This document shows, in pieces, positions 1-12,058 of a stretch of DNA of 64,000 nucleotides. Position 1 is the stretch's first letter; every line of letters starts with the position of its first letter. Below the pieces are notes generated by a model. It was given only the letters and a program-made list of their open reading frames with translations, made no database searches and had not been told where the DNA came from. Origin of the DNA: Hericium rajendrae (Eukaryota; Basidiomycota; Agaricomycetes; Russulales; Hericiaceae); the NCBI GenBank assembly GCA_033439255.1, contig CM065878.1, positions 1,922,001 to 1,986,000 on the forward strand, in the 5' to 3' direction. A program made the position numbers and the translations under genes.

Positions 1-254
1 TTCCTCACCATACTGCGCATTCTCTGATACTTGGCCTTCGCAGTTCCTTATCTTTATATTGGTATCATGATTTTTGCACGGCTGGCGCCGCATATGTATA
101 TATCGTAGGATGCATGCTTTCATGGACTTAATCGCACATTGCCCGTTAGATAGACATCTATTATTCCAGACAGATTACTCCAGACAAACACCAGGTTAAA
201 AATCAGTAAACATCACGCCGCAAGATAAGTGTATAGACGCGAAATCAAGCACTC

Positions 255-1438
255 TTAACCCACAGGTATTGAGTTGACACCTGTGCTCCAATCCTTCGCC
301 GGTCGTGCATTCGGTCGTTTCCCCCGCTTCTTTGCACTCTTCCCTCCACGATGCGTTTCACCATCCTCGACATCTCCAACAGTCCACGTTCGTTTCGCGC
401 TGGGCGCGTCGCCTCTCCCGATGTCGCCGAGAACCGCTGTGGTCGACTAACCCCTCCCTCCTTCCGCAAGCGCTTTTCCTGTAATATGCATGTCAATTTC
501 GCATATTTGAGGCATAGACGGAAGACTGTTACCCTCTGAGCGGCTAACTCCTTGTTCCTCGTCTTCAGTTTTGTGAGCCTGGTTTCGCTCTTGCCGCCCC
601 CTCCAGCTGTAAGCTCAACATTGATCTTGCGACTCTCGAGCTCAGAATGATGCAGCTTCAGGGCCTGCTGCAGCGGGGTTTGGAGCTGAACTCGAGGAAT
701 GCGCATCCTTTCGATTTCGCGATCGTCGCGCCGGGCTTTGCCTGTTTCGGGGTCAGGAGACGGACATTGGGCGGTGGATCTGAACGCGGTTATAGCGACG
801 ATAATAATGGAGTGCGAAGTGGACTGACCGCAAACTGCAAAATGCTGCTGTATCGCCTCTTTTGAAGTCGTATACTTCAGATTACCTGTATGGCAAAATC
901 AGACGAAGTTCATCCTGTTTAGGACAGAATACGCACCAACAAAAAGAATGAAGCGCTGCTTTCCCTTCTCCTTCATATCCACTGCTTCGGCGGAGGCTTC
1001 CTCTTCGTCATCGTCGGCATCGACGGCCACCACTGGCTGCTTTCTGCGTCTCTTCGTGGCGGCGGGGGCCTCCGCGCCTGCGTCCGCGTCGTCGGCGGCG
1101 GCGACACCTCCACCCCCCTCCGCGCCCGCGTCTCCCTCTCCCCTCTTCCGCTTCTTTGCGTTTGACTTCCCCACCCCCACCATGAGCTCTCCTCCTCCGC
1201 CGGCGCGCTGCTCTTTTTGCGCTTCTTTCCGCCGCCGCCGCCCATCTTCGAGCCCGCGCGGCGCACCTTGCCCTTCAGCGAGCGCATCACCAGCCACATC
1301 CTGGTCTTCGGCGACAGGAACGGCGTTATCAAGCTCGTCAGCATCGTCGTCGCGGCGGGCCGTCCTCTTGCCTTTGTGTTCGCGGAACGCGAGGGCTTTC
1401 TTCTGCTTCTTCGTGAGCTTGGGGGCCTCGGCCGTCAT
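255..1438 (-). CDS. NOP6-like nucleolar RRM protein, two apparent frameshifts
   Basis: Likely a nucleolar RNA-binding protein of the fungal Nop6 type, a ribosome biogenesis factor. Four exons: 937-1438, 829-885, 533-779, 255-478; introns of 51, 49 and 54 nt. The N-terminus is lysine-rich (LTKKQKKALAFR) and followed by a low-complexity basic/acidic stretch; one RRM begins at KGKQRFILFVG and ends at KINVELTAGGGGK, a hallmark of the family. The C-terminal tail reads KRTWTVGDVEDGETHRGG. Two breaks are needed: near 675 (between FSSK and LQQALKLHH, at AAACCCCGCTG) and near 405 (between RFSATSGE and AKRTWTV). Each acts as a one-base deletion; restoring two bases makes the exon sum divisible by three (343 aa). 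The start at 1438 is the first Met before the conserved basic block. Family assignment is from remembered motifs; frameshifts are seen directly. Confidence 0.75.
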
Positions 1439-1910
1439 TCGATGGCCTGAAGGGTGGAGAAGCGAGGAAGAAAGGTTTTGTGGTATTTCGTGTCTTTTCT
1501 TGAAGCAGAGTTGCGCAGCGCGGATGCGCTCTGGGTCTGGGCCAGAGGGTTGCACGTGATCAAGTACGGAAATAGCAGCAACGAAAATAGCGGCAAGGAA
1601 GAAGGATGAAGTCTACGGTATATACAAGGTCAGAAAGCCTGCGCGGGTAATATTGGACCGAGAAATAAAGACAATAAAATTGCACATAACAAGAATGAAC
1701 CCATATGCAAGAAAAAGTAAATAGTGAGAATGGTAGTATGCTATGTCTGCTAGAAACCAAAATAGACAGATCGAGGTGCGTGCGGTGTTGTACAATGCCG
1801 GAGTGCAATGCGAATACAGCAAGAGCTTGAAATAGCCAATAACCAAATCATACATAGTGCGGGACACTCGTGGCGGGGCGTGCATGTCGTGAAAGGCATC
1901 GAGAATCAGG

Positions 1911-3390
1911 TCAAAGCCGCAGGCCGCCCACGCCCTCGCCCGCGCCGTCGATCTCCTTGTCCTCGGTTTCGCCTTTGCGGCCGTTGAGGCGTAATGGCCG
2001 CGCAATGGGGCTGGCGAGGCTCAAGGATGCGCGGAGGGTGGGGCTGGAGGCGACGCTGGCGGAGCCGAAACTCGGTCGCGAAATCGTGTGCGGCGTTGCC
2101 GACGGTTGGGGATGAGGTGACGGAATTGCCGTTCGAGTTTGCGATGGGAATGGGGATGGGGCGGGAGGAGGAGCGGGGAATGTAGATTGGGGAGAGGGAG
2201 TTGTGCGTTTCTCGGAGGTAGGAGATGGATGGCGAGACGGCGCGGCGTTTGGATGCGGTTGGATATGGATCGAAGCGGTCGTCGTCTGTGGGAGAGATCG
2301 GTGGTTCATCCGAGAACACACGAGGGACAAAATTAGAACCTACATTTACGCTTGTTCGTCCGAACGGCGGACGCGGTTGGCGGCGGAGTGTAGCGCCATT
2401 GATGAGCGCCCATGGGGACGGACGGCGACCCGTACGTTGACGACGGCTTGCGCCCAAGATGAATAAAAAGTACTTTGCGAGGAAGGAACAATGTAGCTCA
2501 CCATATCGATATCCATGGCTGTGCCGCAGATAGGGCTGTCTAACGCTAGGTCATCGCCGTTTATGCTACCTGCGGCGCTTTGCACAGGGGTGCGGGGCTT
2601 GCTGATAGAAATGGGCTCACTCGCGGGCGGCGGGGCGAACGAGAAGTCCTCATCGTCTTCTCCGTCGTCGCTTGGAGTGTCCTCTCTTTGAATATCCTCG
2701 CCCGCCTCTTCAGGGTATCGCCCTCTGTCAGACGGCGCGCGGGGCGTGCGAGGTTGCGTGGGCAACTCTGAAAACGATGCTACCAGGCGTTGAAACTGGG
2801 CCTCAGATTTGACCTCGTTTTCGTCTGGTTTCGACTCTGAAAGGAGATTGAGTATGCGTGGTATCTTGGGCTATGCCATGACCTGTGAGATGGGGGTTGT
2901 GAGACGGAATGAAGGCACTACGCACTGGATGCGACAGTCGACGAATGTGGGATTGGTATATGGATTCGGTGCTGGTGATACCCATGTTTGACGATGACGA
3001 TGCTCGAGGGGGAGTCTGCGGACGGCTTGTCTGCATATTGGTATCGATGTCGGCTCCTATATCTCGCTCGCCTCCGGAACCTTGCAGTGGCGGCGTGGCA
3101 TTCTCTGAGCTGGAGGGCGAGCTGTCCGTCCACATGTTTTCAGTCCTGTCGATATCGGACTCCGATGATGGGCGAGGCATGGCCAGCGTAAATGAGGACG
3201 CTAAGGGGCTTCCGATTCGATCTGATAGATACTGAGGGGCGAGGAGACTTGGTCGGCGGAATCGGAAGAGGAGGGGGTTGAAGTCATCCACGCTGGAATT
3301 CTGTAGCGAATTTAGTGAAGACGAGGTCGGGAGTGCAAAATCAGAGGATGAAGCTGGTAGTGATGGTCTTGCAGCTTGTGCCTTGGGCAT
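1911..3390 (-). CDS. Conserved fungal protein of unknown function
   Basis: Four exons: 2883-3390, 2502-2836, 2344-2446, 1911-2285. I do not recognise a named family. The protein is serine/proline-rich, with a well-ordered motif early on (NPLLFRFRRPSLLAPQYLSD, then GSPLASSFTLA), an acidic patch (DDGEDDEDFSFAPP), a conserved-looking centre (SVPMGAHQWRYTPPPTASA, DDRFDPYPTASKRRAVSPS) and a C-terminal ASSPTLRASLSLASPIARP segment. No signal peptide or membrane segment is seen, and the basic KRRAVSPS could be nuclear targeting. The last exon changes frame near 2105-2115 (between SSPTVGNAA and ISRPSFGSA), so there is an apparent indel. It lies between the NOP6-like gene and the MGST3 gene on the same strand. 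Function is not inferred. Confidence 0.6.
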
Positions 3391-3631
3391 GGTAGAGTTC
3401 GTAGAGATAGAGACATGGGAAGTACAACAGGTGTTCGACGCCGCTCAGAAATACTCTGGCTGTCCCCGCACACCGGAGCCGCGCTTGGCCCCGGACCGCT
3501 TGCCACCTATCCTAATTGTCCCGTCCTCAATCGACGCTCGCTTTGAAACTTTTGTTTCAGACAATATGTACCAGGAAATATCATTGCTAATTTAAGAATG
3601 TCCGTACACATCATACCACCTAAATTAAAGC

Positions 3632-4419
3632 TCACAAGCCGCCGCTGATCCAGTCATAAACGACCTTGCCCGAAGCACCCAGGAGAACTAGTGCTAACAG
3701 TTAGACAAGATTTGCCATCGCCACGGAACAAATACTCTTACCAAGTTGGCCAAGTTCACCCCATGTACCCCATCGACGCTATGAACAGGAATGCGATCGC
3801 TTTAACGATGTAGCCACACACTGCAGAGCTTCATGCGACGCACCTTCTTGGGGTCACCAGTGGCATAGCCCTTGGTGTACAAAATACGAGAGAAAGACCA
3901 CAGACCAGTGGACGCTGCTGTGATCAGAGGGTACTTGGCACCAGCAATCAAAGACCTAAAGTCTGGGTTCAGTACATGCGAACAAAAGGCAGAAGGGGCA
4001 TCAACGTACATGATGATGATCGTCGGCATGTGCTCGAGAGTGTTCTGGTGAGCGCCTACAGATTGACAAGAGTGAGAGAAAACCAGAGACCTATCACATT
4101 GCACACGCACGTTGCTTGCAGTTGAAGATCATCACAGTCTTCGAGTTCTCGGCCTCAGCCTTTTCGGCGTACACTGAAGATGGAAATGAGCCCGGCTCCA
4201 ACGAAAAGAACTCGAGGCAAACGCACACTGGGGGTACGGAATGGCAGCAGATTTCCTGGCCGAGCCAACTACGAAACCTTGCCACTGCAGAACAAGTGCA
4301 GTGGACAGGAGAGAGGCGGCAACATAGCCAAAGCTGCAAAAAGAGTCAGCGCACCAGACATGAGCCAGGAAGGCGCGTTCGACTTGGACTGACCCTTGGG
4401 GAACTTCGATGGAGGGCAT
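3632..4419 (-). CDS. Microsomal glutathione S-transferase 3-like (MAPEG)
   Basis: A membrane-bound MAPEG enzyme expected to conjugate glutathione or reduce lipid peroxides at the ER. Seven exons (4394-4419, 4227-4333, 4111-4173, 4010-4055, 3844-3955, 3742-3778, 3632-3687) sum to 447 nt, giving 148 aa, the usual MGST3 length. Visible family motifs are KSAAIPYPQ, YAEKAEAENSK, FNCKQRAHQNTLEHMP (the catalytic-loop signature), LIAGAKYPL and YTKGYATGDPKK. Four hydrophobic stretches fit the four-helix MAPEG fold. The start at 4419 gives MPSIEVPQG, typical of the N-terminus. It is divergent from RRB1, with 268 bp between the two ATGs, so they may share control elements. No breaks are seen. Confidence 0.93.
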
Positions 4420-4687
4420 TTTCGTACTGTTATGGTCTTGAGCAGGTGTGGGGATGATGTCTGTTGGAAAGGAGGTGACAGCCCCTGGCCGTATTTATGA
4501 GGATCCTGTGGGAAGGTGTCTGATGCATGATCATTGGCTCCAGAGGAGCCGCCGAGACGACGCGTTCCGTCCTCCAGTCTGACGCGCGTCTGCTGACCCA
4601 AAATGGTCGCAGATGGTCGCGCCAATCAACACACTTCAAGTTTTCTCCAGTGTCTCCGTCCGTGCACTTGTCTTGCATTCGTCACCC

Positions 4688-6384
4688 ATGTCAAAACGGC
4701 CGGCCGAACACGTACACTCACCGTCAAACAAGGCGTTCCGCACCGGGGCTATCCGCGAAAATGCCGTCGAGAATGACGAAATGGGCGAGTTTGAGGATGC
4801 TTGGGAGGATGAGATCGAGGACGATGAGGTAGTCGGCGGTGAGAACGGCGAGGACGGTACGATAATACTCTACATCTACGCGTTGTCGTGTTACCCATGT
4901 TATTCAATGCTAGGCATGGATGTTGACGACCAGGTTATGCCTCCCATTGAAGAGTCCGACGAAAAGCCTGCCGCACCAAATGTCTTCCTCCCCGGCGTAC
5001 ACAAGCTGGGCAAAGATGAGATCCTCGAGCCGGATGATTCCGTCTATATAATACGACACACAATGAATGTTAACTGGCCCTGTCTGTCGTTCGATGTGCT
5101 CCGGGATAACTTGGGCGATCAGCGGCAACGATATCCAGCTACAGCCTATCTTGTAGCAGGCTCTCAGGCAGACGTCGCGAAGAACAACGAGCTGACGGTT
5201 TACAAGCTAAGCTCATTACACCGAACACAAAAAGATGGAGGTGCGGCATCTAACATCCTCGCAGCTGAACAAGACTGAAAGGCGTTATAGACAGCGACGA
5301 TTCGGACGATGAAAACGATGAAGATGACCTTGACGAGGATCCCATTCTCGAGTTCCGTTCTGTGCCGCATCTGGGTGGTGTCAACCGAGTCCGCGCACAA
5401 CCACTACCGCCATCTACCCCACTCCCTCCCGCATCTCAGCCATATCATGTCGCAACATGGGCCGAGACAGGCAAAGTACACATATGGGATGTCAGGCCGC
5501 TCATCGAATCGCTAGATGTACCTGGCTATACCTACGACAAGTCCCGAACACAGACTCCCGTTTTCACTGTCAATGCGCATCGGAGTGCCGAGGGCTTTGC
5601 GATGGATTGGGCGTCGTCTGGCGGCGCGAGCCCATCTGGCCTTCGCTTGCTCACAGGAGACATCCACTCCAAGATCTACCTCACGACATCCACACCATCT
5701 GGCTTTAACACGCTGAACAGTCCATTCACGTCGCATACGTCTAGTGTGGAGGATCTGCAGTGGAGTCCTTCAGAGCCCACAGTATTTGCATCCTGCTCTG
5801 CTGATCAGAGTGTTCGTGTTTGGGACGTACGGAGCAAAGGAAGGCAGAGCCTTGCAGGCATCGACCACGCTCATTCCAGCGACGTGAATGTTATCAGCTG
5901 GAACCGAAGCACAAGCTATCTGCTGTTGAGTGGTGGCGACGAGGGTGGCATCAAGGTTTGGGACTTGCGGAACGTCAAGAAGCAAGGGTATGTTCAGATT
6001 TTTTCACGATACACTCACCTGGTACCGATGATTTATCGTTCTTCCAGATCATCAGGCCCCGATCCAACGCCTGTAGCTTCATTCACATGGCATCAAGCTC
6101 CTATCACGTCTATTGAATGGCATCCTACGGAGGACTCGATCTTCGCGGCGTCGGGCGCGGATGACCAGGTTACTCTTTGGGATCTGGCCGTCGAGCAGGA
6201 CAACGACGAGACAGGTGCCATGGACGATACTCCGGAAGGGGGACAGGACATACCTCCACAGTTGCTCTTCGTGCACCAGGGGCAGAAGGACGTGAAGGAG
6301 GTGCATTGGCATCCTCAGATGCCGGGAGCCGTCATCAGCACGGCACTGGATGGCTTCAACATCTTCAAAACGATATCTGTCTAA
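4688..6384 (+). CDS. RRB1: RRB1/GRWD1 ribosome-assembly WD40 protein
   Basis: Glutamate-rich WD-repeat protein that escorts ribosomal protein uL3 into 60S pre-ribosomes in the nucleolus. Four exons (4688-4856, 4914-5240, 5291-5987, 6048-6384) sum to 1530 nt, 509 aa. The N-terminus is acidic (EFEDAWEDEIEDDE); the family block LPGVHKLGKDEILEPDDSVY is followed by HTMNVNWPCLSFDVLRD. After an aspartate-rich linker come WD repeats with VRVWDVRSKGR, IKVWDLRNVKKQ and VTLWDLAVEQD, ending in KEVHWHPQMPGAVISTALDGFNIFKTISV. The start is the Met of MSKRPAEH; upstream in-frame Mets lie outside family similarity. Introns of 57, 50 and 60 nt. Tail to tail with the PA28 gene, with 117 bp between stops. Intact. 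Confidence 0.95.
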
Positions 6385-6501
6385 TTTTATGCTCGTTTGG
6401 ATACTGGGGAAGGCGTGCAAGATATCATCGGCGATGGCGGGGTCGGCAGAAGCTGTTGTATGCTAGACGAACCTCAAAAAGTAGAACATATGTACTCTGC
6501 A

Positions 6502-7795
6502 CTAATAGAGGCCGGCCACGTTGTTCCCTTTCGGCTTACGAAGCTAATTTGGTATCTTTTAGTAGCAAGTACCCATCATGGAGATAAGGCTCACCTTTAC
6601 CATGTTCTTGTGAAGTACATCCATGGCGACAGCATATATGTTGCATATTTCGATCAAGCTCTGCCGAGCGAAGTATATATGTTTTTGGTCATGCTCCTTC
6701 AGAGCGATCTACAAGACGTGTTATTTCGCCGTGCAAGGTGCGTATGGTAAATACATACTACGTAGTCTTCGATGTGAGGATACTTGATGATTTTGGAGCA
6801 GATTTTGGCACGATTGAAGTGACCTTGCCGTGCGGTGTCTCGCATGTTGTAACAACTATCTTGAGAGCGCTGAAGCTCGCTCATGACATCTGTAGAATGC
6901 GGTCAGCTGAATGATGAATTCGGAGGCTACGAGACAGACCTTCCTGTACTTGGACACCTAAAGAGGAGGTCGAAAGATTTTCAATGACCTTATTGGGAAG
7001 GATCCTGTAGTGTGCTCACCGAAATTGTCACCACTTGCGAGGCAACGCTCGTTAGCGATATTTACAATGTAGTGTGAAATGCTTACTCTTCGATTCTAGC
7101 GCAAACAAATGAGTAAGTGATACGAGGCAGACAGTCGTCGGACGACTTACCTCGGCATGCTGATATTAATCCACAATCTCACTTTGTCCTAGATACCCGC
7201 TGGGTTAGACGAAAGCAGCGCAGACGCCATGAATATGCTTACGCATAGCTCTGCCAGCCTCTCGCATTCTTTCTTCACGATGTCTTCTGCTTCCCCCAAC
7301 TGCTTGTTCGCAACGAGAAGGTTAGGGTAGCGTGCATGTTCAAGTTCAACGTATCGTGTGCCATTAGCTGTCACGCTGTCTAATCTCCGTTTCTTCGCGT
7401 CGGGTTCTTCACACTTGACAGTAGGTGGAGGATAGACGGTGGGATCTGTGCTCTCCTTCGCGAGGGAGAGATTGAATGGCGACGACGGTGACGACGTAGA
7501 CGCGATCAGTTCTTGGAGTTCACTTAGGAGGTATTGTCAGCATGATACGAAGTTCACTGTGACGAACTTACAATATCTATACGATGAAGATCGATAGATT
7601 AATTTCAGGATGAGATAGACGGAGGTCTAGACCCACTTTGCTGGGAAACAAACGAAACATCACGTCCTCCGCTTCTGTCGTCACATTTTTATGAAATTGC
7701 TAGACGCATCTATTAGACAAATACATATCTAAGATGAAGGCCTTCACCTCAATCTTTTCGGATGTTTCCTTGTCGAGCTTGGGTTGCTTAGCCAT
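6502..7795 (-). CDS. PA28 (REG-gamma type) proteasome activator with micro-exons
   Basis: 11S regulator subunit that caps the 20S proteasome as a heptamer, usually nuclear. Eleven exons: 7748-7795, 7637-7699, 7572-7576, 7243-7522, 7151-7188, 7087-7095, 7020-7033, 6940-6957, 6762-6889, 6595-6708, 6502-6543. They sum to 759 nt, 252 aa, close to the animal PA28-gamma length of 254. Four exons are only 5, 9, 14 and 18 nt. Family landmarks: EAEDVMFRLFPSK, the basic linker KKRRLD, the activation-loop region RIEDGDNFGVQVQE, KYPHIEDY, and the C-terminal GLY that resembles the metazoan TLY docking tail. All splice sites are GT-AG. Removing any micro-exon breaks the frame or the PRIEDG(N/D)NFG match. 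Divergent from TAF1. Confidence 0.93.
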
Positions 7796-8152
7796 GTCTA
7801 CGTACGGTAATGTCTAGGTCGGAGACTCGAGGTGATGCGGGGTGCGGGGTCGCGAGAGCAGGCGCGTATTAGTAAGCACGTGTTTCCAGCGCGTTATGTA
7901 CTTATATTTGGCTTTGTGGGCGCATTAACTTGCCTCTGACGCTCACACTGCTGCTTAAGCCGCTCAAGCGCCCTTCGCACACCTTTGCCTCCCGTCATTC
8001 CTTTACCGCCCCATTTCAGTCTGTTTCCTTAAGACAACAGGAATCTTCATTCATCACTACAATCGCGCCTCGAAAAGGGCCATTCCGAGCGCCAAATACG
8101 GCTTGTACTTGAGGGTCTGAACGATCACAGTTTCGAAAGCAGGGTCATTTCT
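7796..8152. promoter_or_regulatory. Shared PA28/TAF1 upstream region
   Basis: 357 bp between the PA28 start codon (minus strand) and the TAF1 start codon (plus strand). It must hold the promoters and 5' leaders of both divergent genes. The TAF1 side is pyrimidine-rich. A 60-codon open frame (7930-8112) ends 40 bp before the TAF1 ATG in another frame and could be an upstream ORF. No TATA box stands out. Confidence 0.5.
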
Positions 8153-11100
8153 ATGGTATGCTGTTTTCTCTATATTCTAGTATCTGTTTGGCTTAACAGA
8201 TGATTCTAGGAGGAAACCGATGCTATCTCCGCCCTCACAGGGTTCTCTCTTGATCATGTCTTGTCCGGTCTCTCTCTGCCTTCAGGCCAGGGCCTGTCCA
8301 ACCGGCTGGGCATGTCAGGCATCGCTACGCTTTCCTCCAGCCAGATATACAGTGAGAGCTGGGACGAAGAAATGGTTGGGGTAGGAGAAGGGGAGGATTA
8401 TGAAGAGGAGGTCGACAGGGAGATCGAGCAGGAGGAGGAGGAAGTCTCGCCCGTCAAGATGGAGGTGGTGTCTCCTAAGGCGACTACACTCAGGGACAGA
8501 CGGGTCAAAGTCGTCTCACGACTGGTTGAGAGACCAAAGACCGTAACTGAGCGCTTTCCGGGCTTTGAGAAGGATAAAGTACTGGACTTCACGAAGCTGC
8601 TGAAAGGATATACTGGCAAGAAGGCACGGGTTATGAAGCGGCCGTTGTTTGGTGCGTTTCATTCAGTCTTGAGATGTCTTTGATGCATACTTACTCATAT
8701 TCTTTAGCTGAATCGATCTATCCAAAGAAGAAGGAACCTACAAAGACCTTGAAGAGCATCGTGGGCGACATGAATAGGCGCATAGAGAGAGAGCGAGTTG
8801 GCGAGGCCATATCTGCCGGAAATATTGACCGTGATCTTCGTCTTGCCCTCAAAGTATGTCCTGCGACTCTGCCTATCAATTCGTACTCACTCTCCGTCCA
8901 GGGACGCGAAGGGGAAATGGCGCCGTCAATACCCCTCGATGATCGCTCGTTCGACCTAGTCCTCCTTTCTGGCTGGGAGAACCAGATCGTATATGAGCCC
9001 GAGCATGTGCCTATACATCGAGAAGCCCCTCGCACCGATCTTACAACACCTGTAAACGAGGCGTTAGAGTCTGGCGCCTGGACGCAGAGCATAATCTGGA
9101 CTCCTCACGCACCATTCCGAGATTTCACCCAAATCGAGTTCAACGGTATTGAAGAGGTGCCGCCTGAGGAACGTCTGGCTGGTATGTGCTCATCACAGCC
9201 AAGTGATCTTTCATTAACAATTCTCTTAGAAACCAGACCCAGGAAACGTCCGCGCGCCGAGGCCCTGGCGAAAGACAAATTCAACTTATCGAATGATGTC
9301 TTTTACGAGGTGGCAAAGGATGGGCGTCATCGCATCCGCCAGACTTTCGGCCAGCTGATTGTCGAGCATGCCTATCCTGCTCAGAAACTGCAGCTACCAT
9401 GGGTGAGCTCTCTTTTCTGTTGCATGGCATTCATTGCGCGTTGCTGACATTCGTTCCAGTACAAGACGAGGTTAATGAAGCAAGAAGCTCGCTCCTGGCA
9501 CCGACCTGCGCTGCAATTCCCGGCCAATATCGCGCTGACATTTACAAAGGTGCGTACGGCCAAGAAGAAGAAAGACAAGGCGGGCCGGAAGTTGGGACGA
9601 GGTGGAAATGTTGGCGAGAGCCTTCGAAGAACAGCCGACTTGAGTCTGAAGGACTCGAGCAACTTTGTGCTCTGGGAATTCTCAGTACGTTTTGTTCGCA
9701 ATTCGTTTCTTTCCTATGCTAATGTATCTTCTTAGGAGGAGCATCCGCCTATCATGTCAAATTTTGGTATGGGAAGCGTTCTTGTCAACTATTATCGCAA
9801 GAAGAATGAGAAAGACGATTATGTACCCAAGGTAGGCAGGTTGGGAGCAGGATTCATTGGTCCATATCCTAACACCAATTCTTAGCTTGATCTCGGAGTG
9901 CCATTTGTTCTGGAGCCTCAGGATGAGTCGCCATTCATGAAGTTTGGCTACGTCTATCCTGGTCAAACTGTGCCCGCCCTCTACAACAACCTTATCCGCG
10001 CGCCTCTGTTCCGGCATAAACCCCCACCAACAGATTTCCTTGTGATCAAGTAAGTTATTGAGGGTCACTGCACTTAACATCTTCTGACCATGACTCAGGC
10101 ATACTGTGCGGAACGAAACCAAATACTTTATTCGGGACATCAAGAATCTGTTCACTGTTGGTCAAACCTATCCTGTGACTGAGGTTCCTGGTCCCCACTC
10201 GAGGAAAATCACAAACACGATCAAGTTTCGCCTACAAATCATCGCCTTCAAGCTGCTGCAGAGAAGCGCTGGCGAACGTCTCAAGATCTCGAGGCTGATG
10301 AAGTATTTCCCCGACCAGAACGAGTTGCAGATGCGTCAGCGATTGAAGGTAGGAGCTATAGTCACTGTTCCCAAAATATCTAGACTCACATTTTCCAGGA
10401 ATTCATGGAATACCATCGGCGAGGTCCACATCAAGGTTTCTGGCGTCTGAAACCGGGATGGAGTATACCCAGTGATGCCGACATGCTCAAGATGGTCGGT
10501 CCCGAGCAAGTTGTTCTCTCGGAGAGCATGCAAGTCGGCCAGCGCCATCTGCAAGACGCCGGGTACAGCGGCACAGCAGAAGATCGCGGTGCCGATGAGG
10601 ACGAATCGAATCTGTCGATCGAGCAGCAGCTGGCTCCATGGATCACGACCAAGAACTTCCTTTTCGCGACGCAAGCGAAGGCCATGCTCCGCCTGCACGG
10701 AGAAGGCGATCCCACGGGACGCGGCGAGGGGTTCAGCTTTATCCGTGTGTCGATGAAGGACATCTTTGTTAAAGCCGGTGAAGACTACGAACAGAAGCTC
10801 GGTAAGTATTCGTCTTCATGATATACCTAGCGCCACGAACTGACCGGCATCGATGTAGCGGAAGCCGAGAGCCGCCCAAAGTCGGCCCATCGCTATAACG
10901 TCGCCGAGCAGCAGCAGATCTACAAGTCCGAGATCGAGCGCATCTGGAAGGCGCAGTACGAATCGCTCAGCCGTAAGGAGGAACCCGAGCTCTCGGACGA
11001 GGAAGAGGAGAAGAAGATTGGCAATGGTGTTGGCAAGAAGGAGGCGCTGGCGAAGTTCCCGACGAAGCGGGAGGCTTACGCGTATTCGCCCGCGGGGTCG

Positions 11101-12058
11101 CCCATGGCCGCCGGGCCCTCTGGGCCCTCGTCGCCGGCGTTCAGCCGCGGCTCCTCGATGGACCGCGAGCGGGATGTGAGCATGGGCCCCGACAGCCGAC
11201 GCGTGCTGCGCATCAAACGCATGGTAAGTTCCTTGCTCCATTCAAGTTTTTCCAGGCGCTGACGAAATGCCCAGATCGATGGCGAGTGGCAGACAGAAAT
11301 CGTGCGCGACCCTGCCGTTATACGCGCATACGTCCGGCGGCGCCAAGCCATCGAGGAAGAGACGATGCAGGCGGACGTCCTAGCGCCCACGGGCGACATC
11401 GATCGGGACAAGCGGGCAAAGAAGCGGTATGTGCTTCTTCGTGCTTGGGGCTATGTACAAGAACTGACGTGTTGTATCTGCCCAGGCTGGAAGAAGAGAT
11501 CGCGCGCATGAAGAAGAACCAAGAGCGGCGGCTGCACCGGAAGAACGCCAAGATCGCGAAGGAGGGCGGCACGCCAATGACGCTCAACCGACCCGTGAAG
11601 CCCGACACCACGGTGCGCTATCTCTGCCCTTCTCCCCGTATCTCCTCTCTCTGAGCTGTGCGCTACAGCGACGCTGCGGCCACTGCGGACAAATGGGCCA
11701 CATGAGTACGTCCTCCCCCTTCCCGCGCCGTGCGGGCCTAACCGCACCCCGCACAGAAACGAACCGCAAGTGCCCGCGCTGGGCCGAGTTCAACGTGGGC
11801 GCACCGCCCGCGACGCCTTCCACCTCCGCGACGTCGCCGCCGCCACCGACACCTGCCGCGAGCCATGTCAACTTCACGCAGGGTCCCGACGTGCTGCGCG
11901 CGTTTGGGCACGCGGCCGCGGTGCCGTCGCCGCTCGCGACGAGTCCGCCCGTGAGCGCGATGAGCCTCGGCAATGGAGGCGATATGGACGTGGACGATAT
12001 GTCCCCGCCGGCGTCGGCCGCGCCGAAGATTAAACTGACGATTGGGAAACGGACTTGA
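8153..12058 (+). CDS. TAF1: TFIID subunit TAF1, fungal form without bromodomains
   Basis: Largest TFIID subunit, scaffold for core-promoter recognition by RNA polymerase II. Fifteen exons sum to 3165 nt, 1054 aa: 8153-8155, 8210-8651, 8708-8853, 8902-9181, 9230-9402, 9460-9684, 9736-9831, 9886-10049, 10099-10348, 10399-10801, 10859-11223, 11275-11426, 11486-11612, 11669-11705, 11757-12058. The first coding exon is just the ATG, followed by a 54-nt intron. Motifs in order: LDFTKLLKGYTGKKARVMKRP; the DUF3591 core with WHRPALQFP, FVLWEFSEEHPPIMSNFGMG, YVYPGQTVPALYNNLIRAP and FRLQIIAFKLLQRSAGERL; TKNFLFATQAKAMLRLHGEG; then the zinc knuckle CGHCGQMGHMKTNRKCP and an IKLTIGKR tail. No bromodomain follows, as is usual in fungi. 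No frameshift in over 3 kb of coding sequence. Confidence 0.96.

Noticed and set aside
973-1344. Alternative minus-strand frame in the NOP6-like N-terminus with GGGGGKKRKK
   Set aside because: Low-complexity; the main frame stays open and rejoins the RRM, so no frameshift is needed there.
7930-8112. 60-codon open frame upstream of TAF1 as a gene
   Set aside because: Could be a leader ORF, but nothing supports an independent product.
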